From Burkholderiales bacterium (GTDB lineage Bacteria > Pseudomonadota > Gammaproteobacteria > Burkholderiales > WYBJ01): DNA of 50,520 nucleotides. A model generated the notes under the pieces. It made no database searches and was not told where the DNA came from. It saw only the letters and a list, made by a program, of their open reading frames with translations. The stretch is from NCBI GenBank assembly GCA_022841915.1, contig JALHQN010000028.1, forward strand, positions 1 through 50,520, given 5' to 3'. A program made the translations under genes and the position numbers. Shown here piece after piece: positions 1 to 10,933 of this stretch; the first letter of the stretch is position 1; each line of letters starts with the position of its first letter.

Positions 1-231
1 CCGCGCAAAGGGCTGACGCGGCCGAAACTGCGGTACGCTCACCAGGGAGGCAGCAACCCGCCGATCGTCATCGCGCACGGCAGCGGCGTCGACAATCTGC
101 CGCAAAGCTACAAGCGCTACCTCGAGGGAAGGGTGCGTGGCACCTTCAAGCTGCACGGCACACCCCTGCGCATCGAGTATCGGCAGGGTGACAATCCTTA
201 CGCGCGCAACGGTCGTCGTGCACGACGTTGA
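1..231 (+). CDS. der: Ribosome-assembly GTPase Der (EngA), C-terminal end
   Basis: The first 76 codons of the window read in frame 1 to a TGA and match the C-terminal KH-like domain of Der, the double-GTPase needed for 50S ribosome maturation. Recognisable pieces are [19 protein letters not shown], the [14 protein letters not shown] segment and the ending with a basic tail (ARNGRRARR). Only the C-terminus is present; both G domains lie upstream of the window. Position directly before hfq-hflX is the usual betaproteobacterial order, which supports the call. Confidence 0.9.
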   Translation, partial: PRKGLTRPKLRYAHQGGSNPPIVIAHGSGVDNLPQSYKRYLEGRVRGTFKLHGTPLRIEYRQGDNPYARNGRRARR

Positions 232-532
232 GTCCCCTGCGCGTGCCTGTCCCGCTTTGCGCAATGACGCCGCGATAGATCGAGTGCCAAGTCGGGCAAG
301 GTGATTGCGGCGCAAGGTCCGGTTTCAGGAACTGATTGGCTGTCACAGGCTCTGAGCAATTGGGTCGGAGTGAAGTGAGGCGCGCATCTTCGACCGGCGG
401 TCTTTGGTTCGGCCTGCGTTGCGCACAATCTGAGGCAGGTAAGTCCTTCTGTTTGAAGCGTTGGTTTATGGTGTTCAAAACAAAATTCGCGTACAGTCCC
501 AGGTTGGGGATCCGACTAAGAATGGAGTCAAA
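232..532. other. Non-coding spacer between der and hfq
   Basis: About 300 bases without a credible gene. Short open frames on both strands here have no recognisable protein. I looked for a sigma70 promoter for hfq and found no convincing -35/-10 pair; the hfq ribosome binding site GGAG is at the right end. It may hold the hfq promoter and 5' leader. Confidence 0.5.
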
Positions 533-772
533 ATGAGCGGAAAAGGCCAGTTACTACAAGACCCATTCCTCAACGCGCTGCGCAAGGAACACGTTCCCGT
601 CTCGATCTATTTGGTCAACGGCATCAAGCTGCAAGGCCAGATCGAATCGTTCGACCAATACGTCGTTCTGTTGCGTAACACGGTCACTCAGATGGTATAC
701 AAGCACGCCATATCCACTGTGGTTCCGTCGCGGCCAGTCAATCTGCAAGCGGAAAACGCACAAGAAAGCTGA
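533..772 (+). CDS. hfq: RNA chaperone Hfq
   Basis: Encodes a 79-residue Sm-like protein that forms a hexameric ring and pairs small RNAs with mRNAs. The start is ATG at 533, five bases after a GGAG ribosome binding site; the longer upstream in-frame extension is not Hfq-like. The sequence begins [19 protein letters not shown], has the Sm1 segment [20 protein letters not shown] and the Sm2 signature YKHAIST. The C-terminal tail after the Sm fold is short compared with E. coli Hfq (102 residues), as usual in betaproteobacteria. The stop overlaps the hflX start (TGATG), so the two are translationally coupled. Confidence 0.97.
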   Translation: MSGKGQLLQDPFLNALRKEHVPVSIYLVNGIKLQGQIESFDQYVVLLRNTVTQMVYKHAISTVVPSRPVNLQAENAQES

Positions 773-1896
773 TGCTGGAGCGCCCGGATTACGGTCAGCG
801 TGCCATCCTCGTCGGTCTCGACTTCGGCGAATCTGACCATGCCGAAAGCGTAGATGAGTTGCGGCAGCTTTCTAGTAGTGCAGGCGTCACGGCGTTGTCC
901 ATGGTGGGTGGCCGCCGTGAGCGACCGGATTCCGCTTTTTTTGCGGGTACCGGAAAGGTGGGTGAGATCGAACGACTTGTCGCAGATCTCGATGCGGATG
1001 TCGTGATATTCAACCACGATCTCGCTCCGGCGCAGCAGCGGAATCTCGAAGTCAGATTGCAGCGCCGGGTCGTCGACAGGACGAGCCTGATTCTGGATAT
1101 TTTTGCCCAGCGAGCGCGCAGTCACGAAGGCAAACTGCAGGTGGAACTCGCTCAACTGCAGCATCTGGCGACCCGGCTCAAGCACGGCTGGACGCACTTG
1201 GAGCGGCAAAAGGGCGGCATCGGTTTGCGCGGACCTGGCGAAACACAGCTCGAGACCGATCGACGCCTGATCGGCCACCGGATGAAGGTGCTTCGCGAGA
1301 AGCTCGATCGCGTGCGCTCCCAACGCCGTGTGCAGCGGCGGGCGCGACAGCGAGCGTCGGTGTTCAGTGTGTCGCTCGTCGGGTACACCAATGCGGGGAA
1401 GTCGACTTTGTTCAATGCACTGACCCAGGCATCCGCCTACGCCGCCGACAAGCTGTTCGCGACTTTGGATCCCACCTCGCGCCGACTCAACGTCGGTCCC
1501 GGTATCCAAGTCGTGCTGTCGGACACCGTAGGCTTTATTAGGCGGCTGCCGCATGATTTGGTCGCAGCGTTTCGAGCCACGCTCGAAGAAACCGTTCAGG
1601 CCGATCTGCTGCTGCATGTCGTCGACGGCGCCCACCCGGATCACGACCAGCAGATCATCGAGGTGGACAAGGTCCTCAAGGAAATCGGCGCAGGGGAGAT
1701 CCCCCAGATTCTGGTCTTGAATAAGATCGACCGCTGCAGCGGCGAGCCAGCATTTGCTCGGGATGAGTGTGGTAATATTTCTCGGATTTGGGTCAGCGCG
1801 CTCGATGGGCGCGGGCTCGAGTTCATTCGTACTGCGATTAAAGAGCGTGGGTGTCCGGCGAAGAGTGCCGGGCTAGCCATGACCGCAGCCATCTAA
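772..1896 (+). CDS. hflX: Ribosome-associated GTPase HflX
   Basis: A 374-residue GTPase that binds the 50S subunit and splits stalled ribosomes. Seen in the sequence: an N-terminal HflX domain with the glycine-rich GGIGLRGPGETQLETDRR segment near residues 148-165, a basic helical linker, then the G domain with P-loop GYTNAGKST (about 204-212), switch II DTVGF, and NKID for guanine recognition. Length is shorter at the C-terminus than E. coli HflX (426). ATG at 772 overlaps the hfq stop. It lies in the usual hfq-hflX-hflK-hflC operon. Confidence 0.96.
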   Translation: MLERPDYGQRAILVGLDFGESDHAESVDELRQLSSSAGVTALSMVGGRRERPDSAFFAGTGKVGEIERLVADLDADVVIFNHDLAPAQQRNLEVRLQRRVVDRTSLILDIFAQRARSHEGKLQVELAQLQHLATRLKHGWTHLERQKGGIGLRGPGETQLETDRRLIGHRMKVLREKLDRVRSQRRVQRRARQRASVFSVSLVGYTNAGKSTLFNALTQASAYAADKLFATLDPTSRRLNVGPGIQVVLSDTVGFIRRLPHDLVAAFRATLEETVQADLLLHVVDGAHPDHDQQIIEVDKVLKEIGAGEIPQILVLNKIDRCSGEPAFARDECGNISRIWVSALDGRGLEFIRTAIKERGCPAKSAGLAMTAAI

Positions 1897-1922
1897 GTAA
1901 GAACGATCCCAAAACACCGAGT

Positions 1923-3098
1923 ATGTCGCTGAACGATCCGCAATGGGGCAAGCGTGGTAACGACGGTCCGCCCGACCTTGACGAGCTTTTGCGTAACCTC
2001 AACGCCAAACTGAACGGTCTGTTCGGGCGCAAAGGGGGCGGTCAGCCTCCGGTGCGCGGGAACGACGGTGGCCCGAAGGTCAGCAGTGGCGGTGCCTGGT
2101 TGTTGATCGGGTTGGTGTTTCTGATCTGGTTGGCAAGTGGTTTCTACATCGTGGATGCAAGCAACCGGGGCGTGGTGCTGCGGTTTGGCAAGTATCTCGA
2201 GACGACGCAGCCTGGGCCGCGATGGCATCTGCCCTATCCGATCGAGACCGTCGAGATCGTCAACTTGTCGCAAGTGCGCACGGTCGAGGTGGGCTACCGC
2301 AATACCGTCAAGAGCAAGGTTCTCAAGGAATCCCTGATGCTCACGGACGACGAGAACATCATCGATATCCAGTTCGCGGTTCAGTACATCCTGAAGAGCC
2401 CCGAGGATTTTCTGTTCAATAATCGCGACACCGACGAATCGGTATTGCAGGCTGCCGAAACCTCGGTCCGGGAGGTTGTCGGCAAGAGCAAGATGGACTT
2501 CGTGCTGTACGAAGGACGCGAGCAGGTCGCTGCCCAGGCAACCAAGCTCATGCAGGAGATCCTCGATCGGTACAAGACGGGGATTCTCGTCAGCAAGGTC
2601 ACGATGCAGAACGCGCAGCCGCCCGAGCAGGTGCAGGCTGCGTTCGACGACGCGGTCAAGGCGGGTCAAGACCGCGAGCGTTTGAAGAACGAAGGTCAAG
2701 CCTATGCCAACGACGTGATACCGAAAGCGAAGGGCGCAGCCGCTCGGTTGCTCGAGGAGGCCAATGGTTATCGGCAGCGCGTGGTCGCGAATTCGGAAGG
2801 TGAGGCGTCTCGCTTCGAGCAAGTGCTCGTCGAGTATCAGAAAGCACCGACCGTAACGCGCGAGCGTCTATATCTCGAGACCATGCAGCAAGTGCTTGAA
2901 TCGACCAGCAAGATCATCGTCGATCAGAAGGCGGGGGGGAGTTTGCTATATCTACCGCTGGACAAGATCATGCAGGGGAACTCGCCTGCAGTTCAAGGGG
3001 CCGCTCAACCTCGCGCCGAAGCGCCCGTAGATCCCGGTGCGGGGCAGGTCCAGCGTTCTCGAGAGGCGTTCCGGTCGCGTGAAAGGGAGGCGCGCTGA
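1923..3098 (+). CDS. hflK: FtsH modulator HflK (SPFH family)
   Basis: A 391-residue inner-membrane protein that with HflC forms the large cage around FtsH protease. The start is set at ATG 1923 (MSLNDPQWGKRGNDGPPDLD), the typical HflK beginning; an open frame reaches back into hflX but those residues are not HflK-like. A Gly/Asn-rich cytosolic N-tail precedes one transmembrane helix at about residues 57-77, followed by the SPFH/band 7 domain and a long charged helical region. Its stop overlaps the hflC ATG (TGATG), so assembly partners are co-translated. Confidence 0.95.
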   Translation: MSLNDPQWGKRGNDGPPDLDELLRNLNAKLNGLFGRKGGGQPPVRGNDGGPKVSSGGAWLLIGLVFLIWLASGFYIVDASNRGVVLRFGKYLETTQPGPRWHLPYPIETVEIVNLSQVRTVEVGYRNTVKSKVLKESLMLTDDENIIDIQFAVQYILKSPEDFLFNNRDTDESVLQAAETSVREVVGKSKMDFVLYEGREQVAAQATKLMQEILDRYKTGILVSKVTMQNAQPPEQVQAAFDDAVKAGQDRERLKNEGQAYANDVIPKAKGAAARLLEEANGYRQRVVANSEGEASRFEQVLVEYQKAPTVTRERLYLETMQQVLESTSKIIVDQKAGGSLLYLPLDKIMQGNSPAVQGAAQPRAEAPVDPGAGQVQRSREAFRSREREAR

Positions 3099-3976
3099 TG
3101 CGACAGAAGCTCGGGGCAGTATTGGTTGGATTTGTCGCGCTCGCGGTTTTGGCTGGCTTGTCCTTGTTCGTCGTCGACCAGCGTCAGAACGCGATCGTGT
3201 TTCGACTTGGGGAGATCGTCGACATCAAGACCGAGTCGGGTCTTTACTTCAAGTTGCCCATCGTCGACAACGTGCGTTATTTCGACACACGCATTTTGAC
3301 GCTCGATACGCCGGAACCGGAGCGCTTCATCACCTCCGAGAAAAAGAACGTCCTGGTGGATTTGTTCGTGAAGTGGCGGATCGTGGACGTCCGGCAGTAT
3401 TACATAAGCGTGGGCGGCGACGAGATGCGGGCGCAAACCCGGCTGTCGCAAACCATCAATTCCAGTTTGCGCGACGAGTTCGGTAACCGAACCGTTCACG
3501 ATGTCGTTTCTGGCGAGCGCAACAAGATCATGGATCTAATGCGCGAGAGAGCCAACGAGGACGCGAGCAAGATCGGTGTTCAAGTGCTGGACGTGCGACT
3601 GCGGCGTGTCGATCTGCCGCAGGAAGTCAGCGAGTCGGTTTACCGACGCATGGAGGCAGAGCGCAAGCGGGTGGCGAACGAATTGCGTTCGACGGGTTCG
3701 GCGGAATCTGAGAAGATCCGTGCCGATGCCGATCGCCAGCGCGAGGTCATCATCGCCGAAGCGTATAGCGAGGCGCAGCGCATCAAAGGTGAAGGCGATG
3801 CCAAGGCATCCGCGATCTATGCGCGTGCCTACGAACAGAATCCGGAGTTTTTCTCCTACTACCGCAGTTTGGAAGCGTATCGCGCGAGCTTGCGCAGTCG
3901 GAGCGACATGCTGGTGCTCGATCCCAGTTCTGAGTTCTTCAAGTATCTGAAGAACCCAGGGCGGCCTACCAGGTAG
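3098..3976 (+). CDS. hflC: FtsH modulator HflC (SPFH family)
   Basis: A 292-residue partner of HflK. The N-terminus (residues about 7-24) is a membrane anchor, then VVDQRQNAIVFRLGEIVDIK opens the SPFH domain; ER(K)R...AEAYSEAQRIKGEGDAKASAIYA is the conserved coiled-coil segment typical of HflC, and the C-terminus ends FFKYLKNPG as in other HflC proteins. It overlaps hflK by the TGATG junction. Confidence 0.96.
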   Translation: MRQKLGAVLVGFVALAVLAGLSLFVVDQRQNAIVFRLGEIVDIKTESGLYFKLPIVDNVRYFDTRILTLDTPEPERFITSEKKNVLVDLFVKWRIVDVRQYYISVGGDEMRAQTRLSQTINSSLRDEFGNRTVHDVVSGERNKIMDLMRERANEDASKIGVQVLDVRLRRVDLPQEVSESVYRRMEAERKRVANELRSTGSAESEKIRADADRQREVIIAEAYSEAQRIKGEGDAKASAIYARAYEQNPEFFSYYRSLEAYRASLRSRSDMLVLDPSSEFFKYLKNPGRPTR

Positions 3977-4026
3977 CGCTCGAGCGAGCGGACGCAGCCA
4001 ATCGACCAGGAAGGTTCCGGCACGCG

Positions 4027-4212
4027 ATGTCGAAGACGCTGCTCACGGCGTTCGCCCTGGTGCTGGTCATCGAGGGGATTCTCCCCTTCCTGCTGCCGGC
4101 AACATGGCGCGAAGCATTCCGGCGACTTACAGAGATGAGCGACGGGCAGGTGCGCTTTATCGGACTGAGTTCGATGGTAGCGGGCGTTCTTCTGCTCTAC
4201 CTGATTCGGTAG
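4027..4212 (+). CDS. Small membrane protein, DUF2065 (YjeT-like)
   Basis: A 61-residue protein with two predicted transmembrane helices (about residues 5-24 and 43-60) separated by a short loop WREAFRRLTEMSDGQVR. This matches the DUF2065/YjeT family that commonly sits between hflC and purA or hisZ in proteobacteria. Function is unknown; its fixed place beside hflKC suggests a link to the FtsH-HflKC complex, which is inference. Confidence 0.8.
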   Translation: MSKTLLTAFALVLVIEGILPFLLPATWREAFRRLTEMSDGQVRFIGLSSMVAGVLLLYLIR

Positions 4213-4294
4213 CCGGCAAGTTCACGATAATGAAACCGAGCGTGCCGGGAGCGGCCTGCGGCACCGGGAAAAAATTTCGCTTGTGGACGACGCT

Positions 4295-6851
<2,557 letters not shown>

Positions 6852-6893
6852 GGGCTTGGCGTTTCAAGCCCCGAATCGACATAGGGAATCGCG

Positions 6894-6918
6894 CCGCGGC
6901 TCTTGAGCAGAGCCGCGG
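6894..6918. terminator. GC-rich hairpin downstream of purA
   Basis: A perfect 9-bp inverted repeat, CCGCGGCTC and GAGCCGCGG, around the loop TTGAGCA, 42 bases after the purA stop. No T-run follows on the + strand, so intrinsic termination is not proven. It is the first of three consecutive hairpins facing the oppositely oriented tRNA-Leu. Confidence 0.45.
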
Positions 6919-6943
6919 GTGGCGGCATTTGCGATTTTGGTCG

Positions 6944-6962
6944 GGGTCGAATCGTTCGACCC
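6944..6962. repeat. Inverted repeat GGGTCGAA / TTCGACCC
   Basis: A perfect 8-bp stem with a 3-base loop TCG, between the purA hairpin and a longer hairpin next to tRNA-Leu. Its role is unknown; it may be part of a two-way transcription barrier. Confidence 0.4.
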
Positions 6963-6964
6963 AA

Positions 6965-7001
6965 GCGCCTTGCGATACAAAAGCTAGTATCGCAAAGGCG
7001 C
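6965..7001 (-). terminator. Long hairpin 19 bases downstream of tRNA-Leu
   Basis: An almost perfect inverted repeat of about 14 bp (one bulge): GCGCCTTGCGATAC and GTATCGCAAAGGCGC around an 8-base loop. On the minus strand it follows the tRNA 3' end by 19 bases, where a tRNA terminator or 3' processing structure would be expected. No clean T-run follows, so the terminator role is inferred. Confidence 0.45.
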
Positions 7002-7020
7002 AACAACGGGGGGGTGTATC

Positions 7021-7107
7021 TGGTGCCGAGAAGAGGACTCGAACCTCCACGGTGTTGCCACCGCCAGGACCTGAACCTGGTGCGTCTACCAATTCCGCCA
7101 TCTCGGC
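7021..7107 (-). tRNA. tRNA-Leu (anticodon CAG)
   Basis: Minus-strand class II tRNA of 87 bases including an encoded CCA. The acceptor arms GCCGAGA and TCTCGGC pair, the D arm is GCGGAATTGGTAGACGC, the anticodon stem is CCAGG/CCTGG with loop TTCAGGT (CAG, reading CUG codons), a long variable arm CGGTGGCAACACCGT follows, and the T arm contains TTCGAGT. CUG is a frequent leucine codon in this GC-rich sequence. It sits antisense to any transcript running from purA into rnr. Confidence 0.96.
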
Positions 7108-7117
7108 AAGGCGGCAG

Positions 7118-7146
7118 AATCTAAACGCATTGCTCTGGATTGTCAA
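7118..7146 (-). promoter_or_regulatory. Sigma70 promoter of tRNA-Leu
   Basis: On the minus strand a perfect -35 TTGACA (7141-7146) is separated by exactly 17 bases from a -10 TAGATT (7118-7123). Transcription would begin about four bases before the mature tRNA, after a GC-rich discriminator (CTGCCGCC) of the type seen at stringently controlled stable-RNA promoters. The -35 box directly abuts the ATG of rnr on the other strand. Confidence 0.8.
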
Positions 7147-9324
7147 ATGAAACGACGCAACTTAGTACGTGGAGCAAAGCAAACGAAGCGCGGGAAGTCC
7201 CGCGGTCCGGCTCCGATCGAGCCCGCGAAGGTGTTGAGCGCTCTGAGATCGAGCGGTGTACCGATGCCGGTGCATGAGGTGGCCCGGCGATTGAAGCTCG
7301 CCGACAGCGATGATCCTGCGTTGGCGAGCGTGCTCGAAGCGCTCGAGCAGCAGGGCAGCGTGATCAAGAATCGCCGCGGTGCACTCTGCCTGGTCGAGCA
7401 CCTCGATCTGATTCGCGGCAGCGTTCAAGGCCATCGGGATGGCTACGGATTCCTCATTCGGGACGACAAGCAGCCCGACTGTTTCCTCGGCCCGCGCGAA
7501 ATGCAGAAAGTGCTCCACGGCGACCGTGTCGTCGCACGCGAGGTGGGTATCGATCGGCGAGGTCGCTGCGAAGTGGCCATCGTCGAAGTCATAGCGCGTG
7601 CCAACGTGACGGTCGTTGGGCGGCTGCGCCGCGATTACGGAATCCTGATCGTCGAGCCGGAAGACAGACGCTTGAGTCAGCCCTTGCTGGTGGCTCCCGA
7701 CGGTGCGGGCGGCGCCAAGCCGGGTCAAGTGGTCGTGGCGGAGATTCTCGCCCAGCCGGCGCGCAATGCGCAGCCCGTGGCTCGGATCGTCGAGGTCCTC
7801 GGATCGTACGCCGATCCGGGCATGGAGATCGAGATCGCGCTGCGCAAGCATCGCCTGCCGTATCTCTTCAGCCCGGCAGCGGAAGCCGAAGCAGGGAGCT
7901 TTGCATCCATACCGCAAGCGGCGGACATGCGGGGGCGCACGGATCTGCGGTCGATGGCCCTGGTGACGATCGATGGTGAGAATGCACGCGATTTCGACGA
8001 CGCCGTCTATTGCGAGCCGATCGGCGCATCGGGGCAGCCCGGTGGCAAGCGGGGTTCCGGTGGGTATCGGCTGGTCGTGGCGATCGCCGATGTCAGTCAT
8101 TACGTCCGGCCGGGAACCGCTCTGGAGCAAGAGGCGCAGTTGCGCGGCAACTCGGTGTATTTTCCCCGTCGGGTGATCCCGATGTTGCCCGAGGCGCTTT
8201 CCAACGGCCTTTGCTCGCTCAATCCGGAGGTGGATCGGCTGTGCATGGTCTGCGACATGACGGTCGGCACGCGCGGACGAGTGAAAGACTACCAGTTCTA
8301 CCCTGCTGTCATGCGTTCTCGCGCGCGCCTCACCTATACCCGCGTGGCGGCCTTCATGGCCGGAGAGCGCGAAGGCCTGTCCGAGGACGTCGCCACCAAC
8401 CTCGGTCATCTGGAGAGCGTATACAAGGCATTGGCGCTGGCGCGACAAAGGCGCGGGGCGATCGACTTCGAGACGATCGAAACCGAGCTGGTTTTCAACG
8501 ATGAGCGCAAGATCGAGCGCATCGTCAAGGTGGAGCGCAACGACGCTCACCGCGTCATCGAAGAGTGCATGCTTGCCGCAAACGTCTGCACCTCGGCGTT
8601 CCTCAAGCGCAACCGGCATCCGATGCTGTATCGCATTCATGAAGGTCCCACGCCGGAGAAGCTGCTTACTCTGCGCGAATTCCTGGGGGAGTTCGGTCTG
8701 CAGCTGGGCGGCGGCGATGCGCCGAAGGCGGGCGACTACGCCAAGTTGCTCACGCGCATCAAGGACCGACCCGACGCTCAGATGTTGCAGACGGTGCTTC
8801 TTCGTTCCATGCAGCAAGCTGTCTACAGCCCGGACAACGTGGGTCATTTCGGACTCGCGTACGAGGCCTACACGCACTTCACGTCGCCCATCAGGCGCTA
8901 CCCCGACTTGCTCGTGCATCGTGCGATCAAGGCGGTGCTCGCGCGCAGCCGCTACTCGCCGGGCGACTGGGCCGAGTTGGGCGGGCATTGCTCCCGAACC
9001 GAACGCAGGGCCGACGAAGCCACCCGCGACGTCGTGAATTGGCTTAAATGCTTTTACATGCGCGATCGGATCGGCGAGCACTTCGATGGCACCATCACGG
9101 CGGTGACCGGATTCGGTGTTTTCGTCGCGCTCGACGAGGTATACGTGGAGGGACTGGTCCATATCTCGGAGCTCGGGCGCGACTACTTCCATTTCGATCC
9201 CGGTCGCCACCAGCTGCTCGGTGAGAGAACACGGCGCCGATTTCGTCTTTCCGATCGCATCGGCGTCAAACTGGTCCGCGTGGACCTCGAACAAATGAAG
9301 ATAGATTTCGTCCTCGATGAGTGA
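7147..9324 (+). CDS. rnr: Ribonuclease R
   Basis: A 725-residue 3'-5' exoribonuclease of the RNB family. An N-terminal winged-helix region is followed by cold-shock domains (GSVQGHRDGYGFLIRD), the RNB catalytic core with metal-binding aspartates in NARDFDDAVY and the conserved HFTSPIRRYPDLLVHR, and a C-terminal S1 domain (GVFVALDEVYVEGLVHIS). It stops directly after S1 and lacks the lysine-rich tail of E. coli RNase R (813 residues). Its 3' end overlaps rlmB by eight bases, so the pair is coupled as in many proteobacteria. Confidence 0.96.
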   Translation: MKRRNLVRGAKQTKRGKSRGPAPIEPAKVLSALRSSGVPMPVHEVARRLKLADSDDPALASVLEALEQQGSVIKNRRGALCLVEHLDLIRGSVQGHRDGYGFLIRDDKQPDCFLGPREMQKVLHGDRVVAREVGIDRRGRCEVAIVEVIARANVTVVGRLRRDYGILIVEPEDRRLSQPLLVAPDGAGGAKPGQVVVAEILAQPARNAQPVARIVEVLGSYADPGMEIEIALRKHRLPYLFSPAAEAEAGSFASIPQAADMRGRTDLRSMALVTIDGENARDFDDAVYCEPIGASGQPGGKRGSGGYRLVVAIADVSHYVRPGTALEQEAQLRGNSVYFPRRVIPMLPEALSNGLCSLNPEVDRLCMVCDMTVGTRGRVKDYQFYPAVMRSRARLTYTRVAAFMAGEREGLSEDVATNLGHLESVYKALALARQRRGAIDFETIETELVFNDERKIERIVKVERNDAHRVIEECMLAANVCTSAFLKRNRHPMLYRIHEGPTPEKLLTLREFLGEFGLQLGGGDAPKAGDYAKLLTRIKDRPDAQMLQTVLLRSMQQAVYSPDNVGHFGLAYEAYTHFTSPIRRYPDLLVHRAIKAVLARSRYSPGDWAELGGHCSRTERRADEATRDVVNWLKCFYMRDRIGEHFDGTITAVTGFGVFVALDEVYVEGLVHISELGRDYFHFDPGRHQLLGERTRRRFRLSDRIGVKLVRVDLEQMKIDFVLDE

Positions 9325-10063
9325 AACTCGCATACTTTTCGGATTCCATGCCGTGACCGGGCGCTTGCGCCGACGGCCTGACAGCGTGTTGGAAATACTG
9401 GTGGATGCCTCGCGGCGCGATGCCCGCGCGCGCGACCTGTTGGCGCGCGCGCAGACCGCCGGCGTACGTGTCATCGAGGCGGAAGCCGCACGCATCGACA
9501 AGCTCACCGGCACATCCAAGCACCAGGGCGTGGCTGCACGAGTCGCTGAGATCAAGCTCGATGTGCATCTCGACGACATTCTTGCCAAGGCGACCGAGGC
9601 GCCGTTGCTGCTCGTCCTCGACGGCGTGCAGGATCCACACAATCTAGGCGCGTGTCTGCGCGTGGCCGATGCGTTCGGTGCGCAGGCAGTCATTGCACCC
9701 AAGGACAGGGCTGTCGGGATGACGCCGGTGGTCGCCAAGGTCGCATCCGGAGCCGCCGAGACGGTGCCCTACCTGCAAGTGACCAATTTGTCGCGATCGC
9801 TGCGGGAAATGCAGGAAGCAGGCATCTGGGTCATGGGTGCGGACCAGGACTGTCCGACATCGATCGCGGGCGTGAAGCTGGACGGCCCGGTCGCCTGGGT
9901 GCTAGGCGCGGAAGGCGAGGGTCTGCGCCGACTGACGCGCGAGAACTGCGATCAGCTCCTCAGCATTCCGATGCAGGGCAGCGTCGGCAGCCTCAATGTG
10001 TCGGTCGCTGCCGGCGTCTGTCTTTACGAAAGTCGGCGCCAGCGCCTCGCCAAGCCAAGCTAA
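9317..10063 (+). CDS. rlmB: 23S rRNA (guanosine-2251-2'-O)-methyltransferase RlmB
   Basis: A 248-residue SpoU-family (SPOUT, knotted) methyltransferase that modifies the peptidyl-transferase P loop of 23S rRNA. It begins with the L30e-like substrate domain (ILFGFHAVTGRLRRRP) and carries the SpoU motifs DPHNLGACLRVADAFGA, GAEGEGLRRLTRENCD and SLNVSVAAGVCLYE. It overlaps the end of rnr by eight bases. Confidence 0.96.
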   Translation: MSETRILFGFHAVTGRLRRRPDSVLEILVDASRRDARARDLLARAQTAGVRVIEAEAARIDKLTGTSKHQGVAARVAEIKLDVHLDDILAKATEAPLLLVLDGVQDPHNLGACLRVADAFGAQAVIAPKDRAVGMTPVVAKVASGAAETVPYLQVTNLSRSLREMQEAGIWVMGADQDCPTSIAGVKLDGPVAWVLGAEGEGLRRLTRENCDQLLSIPMQGSVGSLNVSVAAGVCLYESRRQRLAKPS

Positions 10064-10067
10064 CGTC

Positions 10068-10095
10068 TTGAGTTCAAGAGCGAAGCGCGTATAAT
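10068..10095 (+). promoter_or_regulatory. Sigma70 promoter of the rpsF operon
   Basis: A consensus -10 TATAAT (10090-10095) lies 16 bases after TTGAGT (10068-10073), just past the rlmB stop. It would drive rpsF-priB-rpsR-rplI with a leader of about 60 bases. Confidence 0.75.
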
Positions 10096-10108
10096 CGCGC
10101 GCTCCCTT

Positions 10109-10138
10109 GCCTCACCGCCAGTCGCAGATGCGGGAGGC
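10109..10138 (+). promoter_or_regulatory. Hairpin in the rpsF leader, possible S6:S18 autoregulation site
   Basis: The leader folds as GCCTC, bulged A, CCG, a 13-base loop, then CGG GAGGC, giving eight base pairs with one bulge, ending ten bases before the AAGGAG ribosome binding site. Proteobacterial rpsF leaders are known to carry an S6:S18-binding motif with a CCG element. Assignment to that family is inference. Confidence 0.35.
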
Positions 10139-10160
10139 TACAACCCACAAGGAGTCATGA

Positions 10161-10628
10161 ATGCGACATTACGAGACGGTTTTCATCGTCCATCCGGACC
10201 AGAGCGAGCAGGTGCCGGCGATGATCGACCGCTACAAGACCATGGTCAGCAGCAGGGGCGGCAACCTCCACCGCCTCGAGGACTGGGGGCGGCGCCAGTT
10301 GGCCTACCCGATCCAGAAACTCCACAAAGCCCACTACGTGCTCATGAACATCGAGTGCGACGATGAAACCTTGCGCGAACTCGAGCATGCCTTCCGCTTC
10401 AATGACGCCGTTCTGCGTCATCTGACGACTCGCATGACGGCCGCCGTCACGACGCCTTCGCCGATGATGCGCGAAGAAAAGCCCCGTTCCAGCGACCGCG
10501 GTCGCGACCGGGACCGCGGCAGCAGCGACCGGGGTGGGGATCGCGCAGAGCGCACCGCACCTGCGGCCGCTGCGCCTGCATCTGCCGAGGTCTCCGAAGA
10601 GAAGCCCGTCGAGAAGACGACTGCGTGA
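10161..10628 (+). CDS. rpsF: 30S ribosomal protein S6
   Basis: A 155-residue protein starting [19 protein letters not shown], six bases after AAGGAG. The S6 fold covers about residues 1-95 ([26 protein letters not shown]). The remaining 55 or so residues are a low-complexity tail, first Arg/Asp/Ser-rich ([12 protein letters not shown]) and then Ala/Pro/Glu-rich, longer than the E. coli tail. S6 binds S18 on the 30S platform, and the two genes are in one operon here. Confidence 0.95.
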   Translation: MRHYETVFIVHPDQSEQVPAMIDRYKTMVSSRGGNLHRLEDWGRRQLAYPIQKLHKAHYVLMNIECDDETLRELEHAFRFNDAVLRHLTTRMTAAVTTPSPMMREEKPRSSDRGRDRDRGSSDRGGDRAERTAPAAAAPASAEVSEEKPVEKTTA

Positions 10629-10924
10629 GCGTCAACGAAGTGGTGCTGAGCGGCGTGGCGCGGGATCTTCTGGATCTGCGCTTCACACCGGCTGGCATCC
10701 CGGTGCTCGAGTTCAGCTTGCGCCATAGTTCCGTGCAAGCCGAAGAAGGGCATTCGAGAAAGGTTGAACTGGACCTGCCTGCGATCGCATTCGGCACGCT
10801 GGCACGGCAATTGGCCGAGGCGTCGGATCCGAATCGACCGATCATGGCGCGGGGTTTTCTGGCACGACGTAGCTTGCGCAGCACTCAGGTTGTCCTGCAT
10901 GCGCGCGACATCGAATTTCAATAG
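10625..10924 (+). CDS. priB: Primosomal replication protein N, PriB
   Basis: A 99-residue single-OB-fold ssDNA-binding protein used in PriA-dependent restart of stalled forks. It starts with GTG overlapping the rpsF stop (GTGA) and reads [22 protein letters not shown], then [18 protein letters not shown]. Location between rpsF and rpsR is the classic place of priB in beta- and gammaproteobacteria. Confidence 0.92.
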   Translation: MSVNEVVLSGVARDLLDLRFTPAGIPVLEFSLRHSSVQAEEGHSRKVELDLPAIAFGTLARQLAEASDPNRPIMARGFLARRSLRSTQVVLHARDIEFQ

Positions 10925-10933
10925 AGGTGAATC

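Noticed and set aside
688-1644. A long minus-strand open frame (318 codons) opposite hflX
   Set aside because: It is a shadow of hflX with no recognisable domain; hflX on the + strand has full family motifs.
7162-9738. An 858-codon minus-strand open frame across rnr and rlmB
   Set aside because: Caused by GC-rich codon bias; the plus-strand genes have clear catalytic motifs and the minus frame has none.
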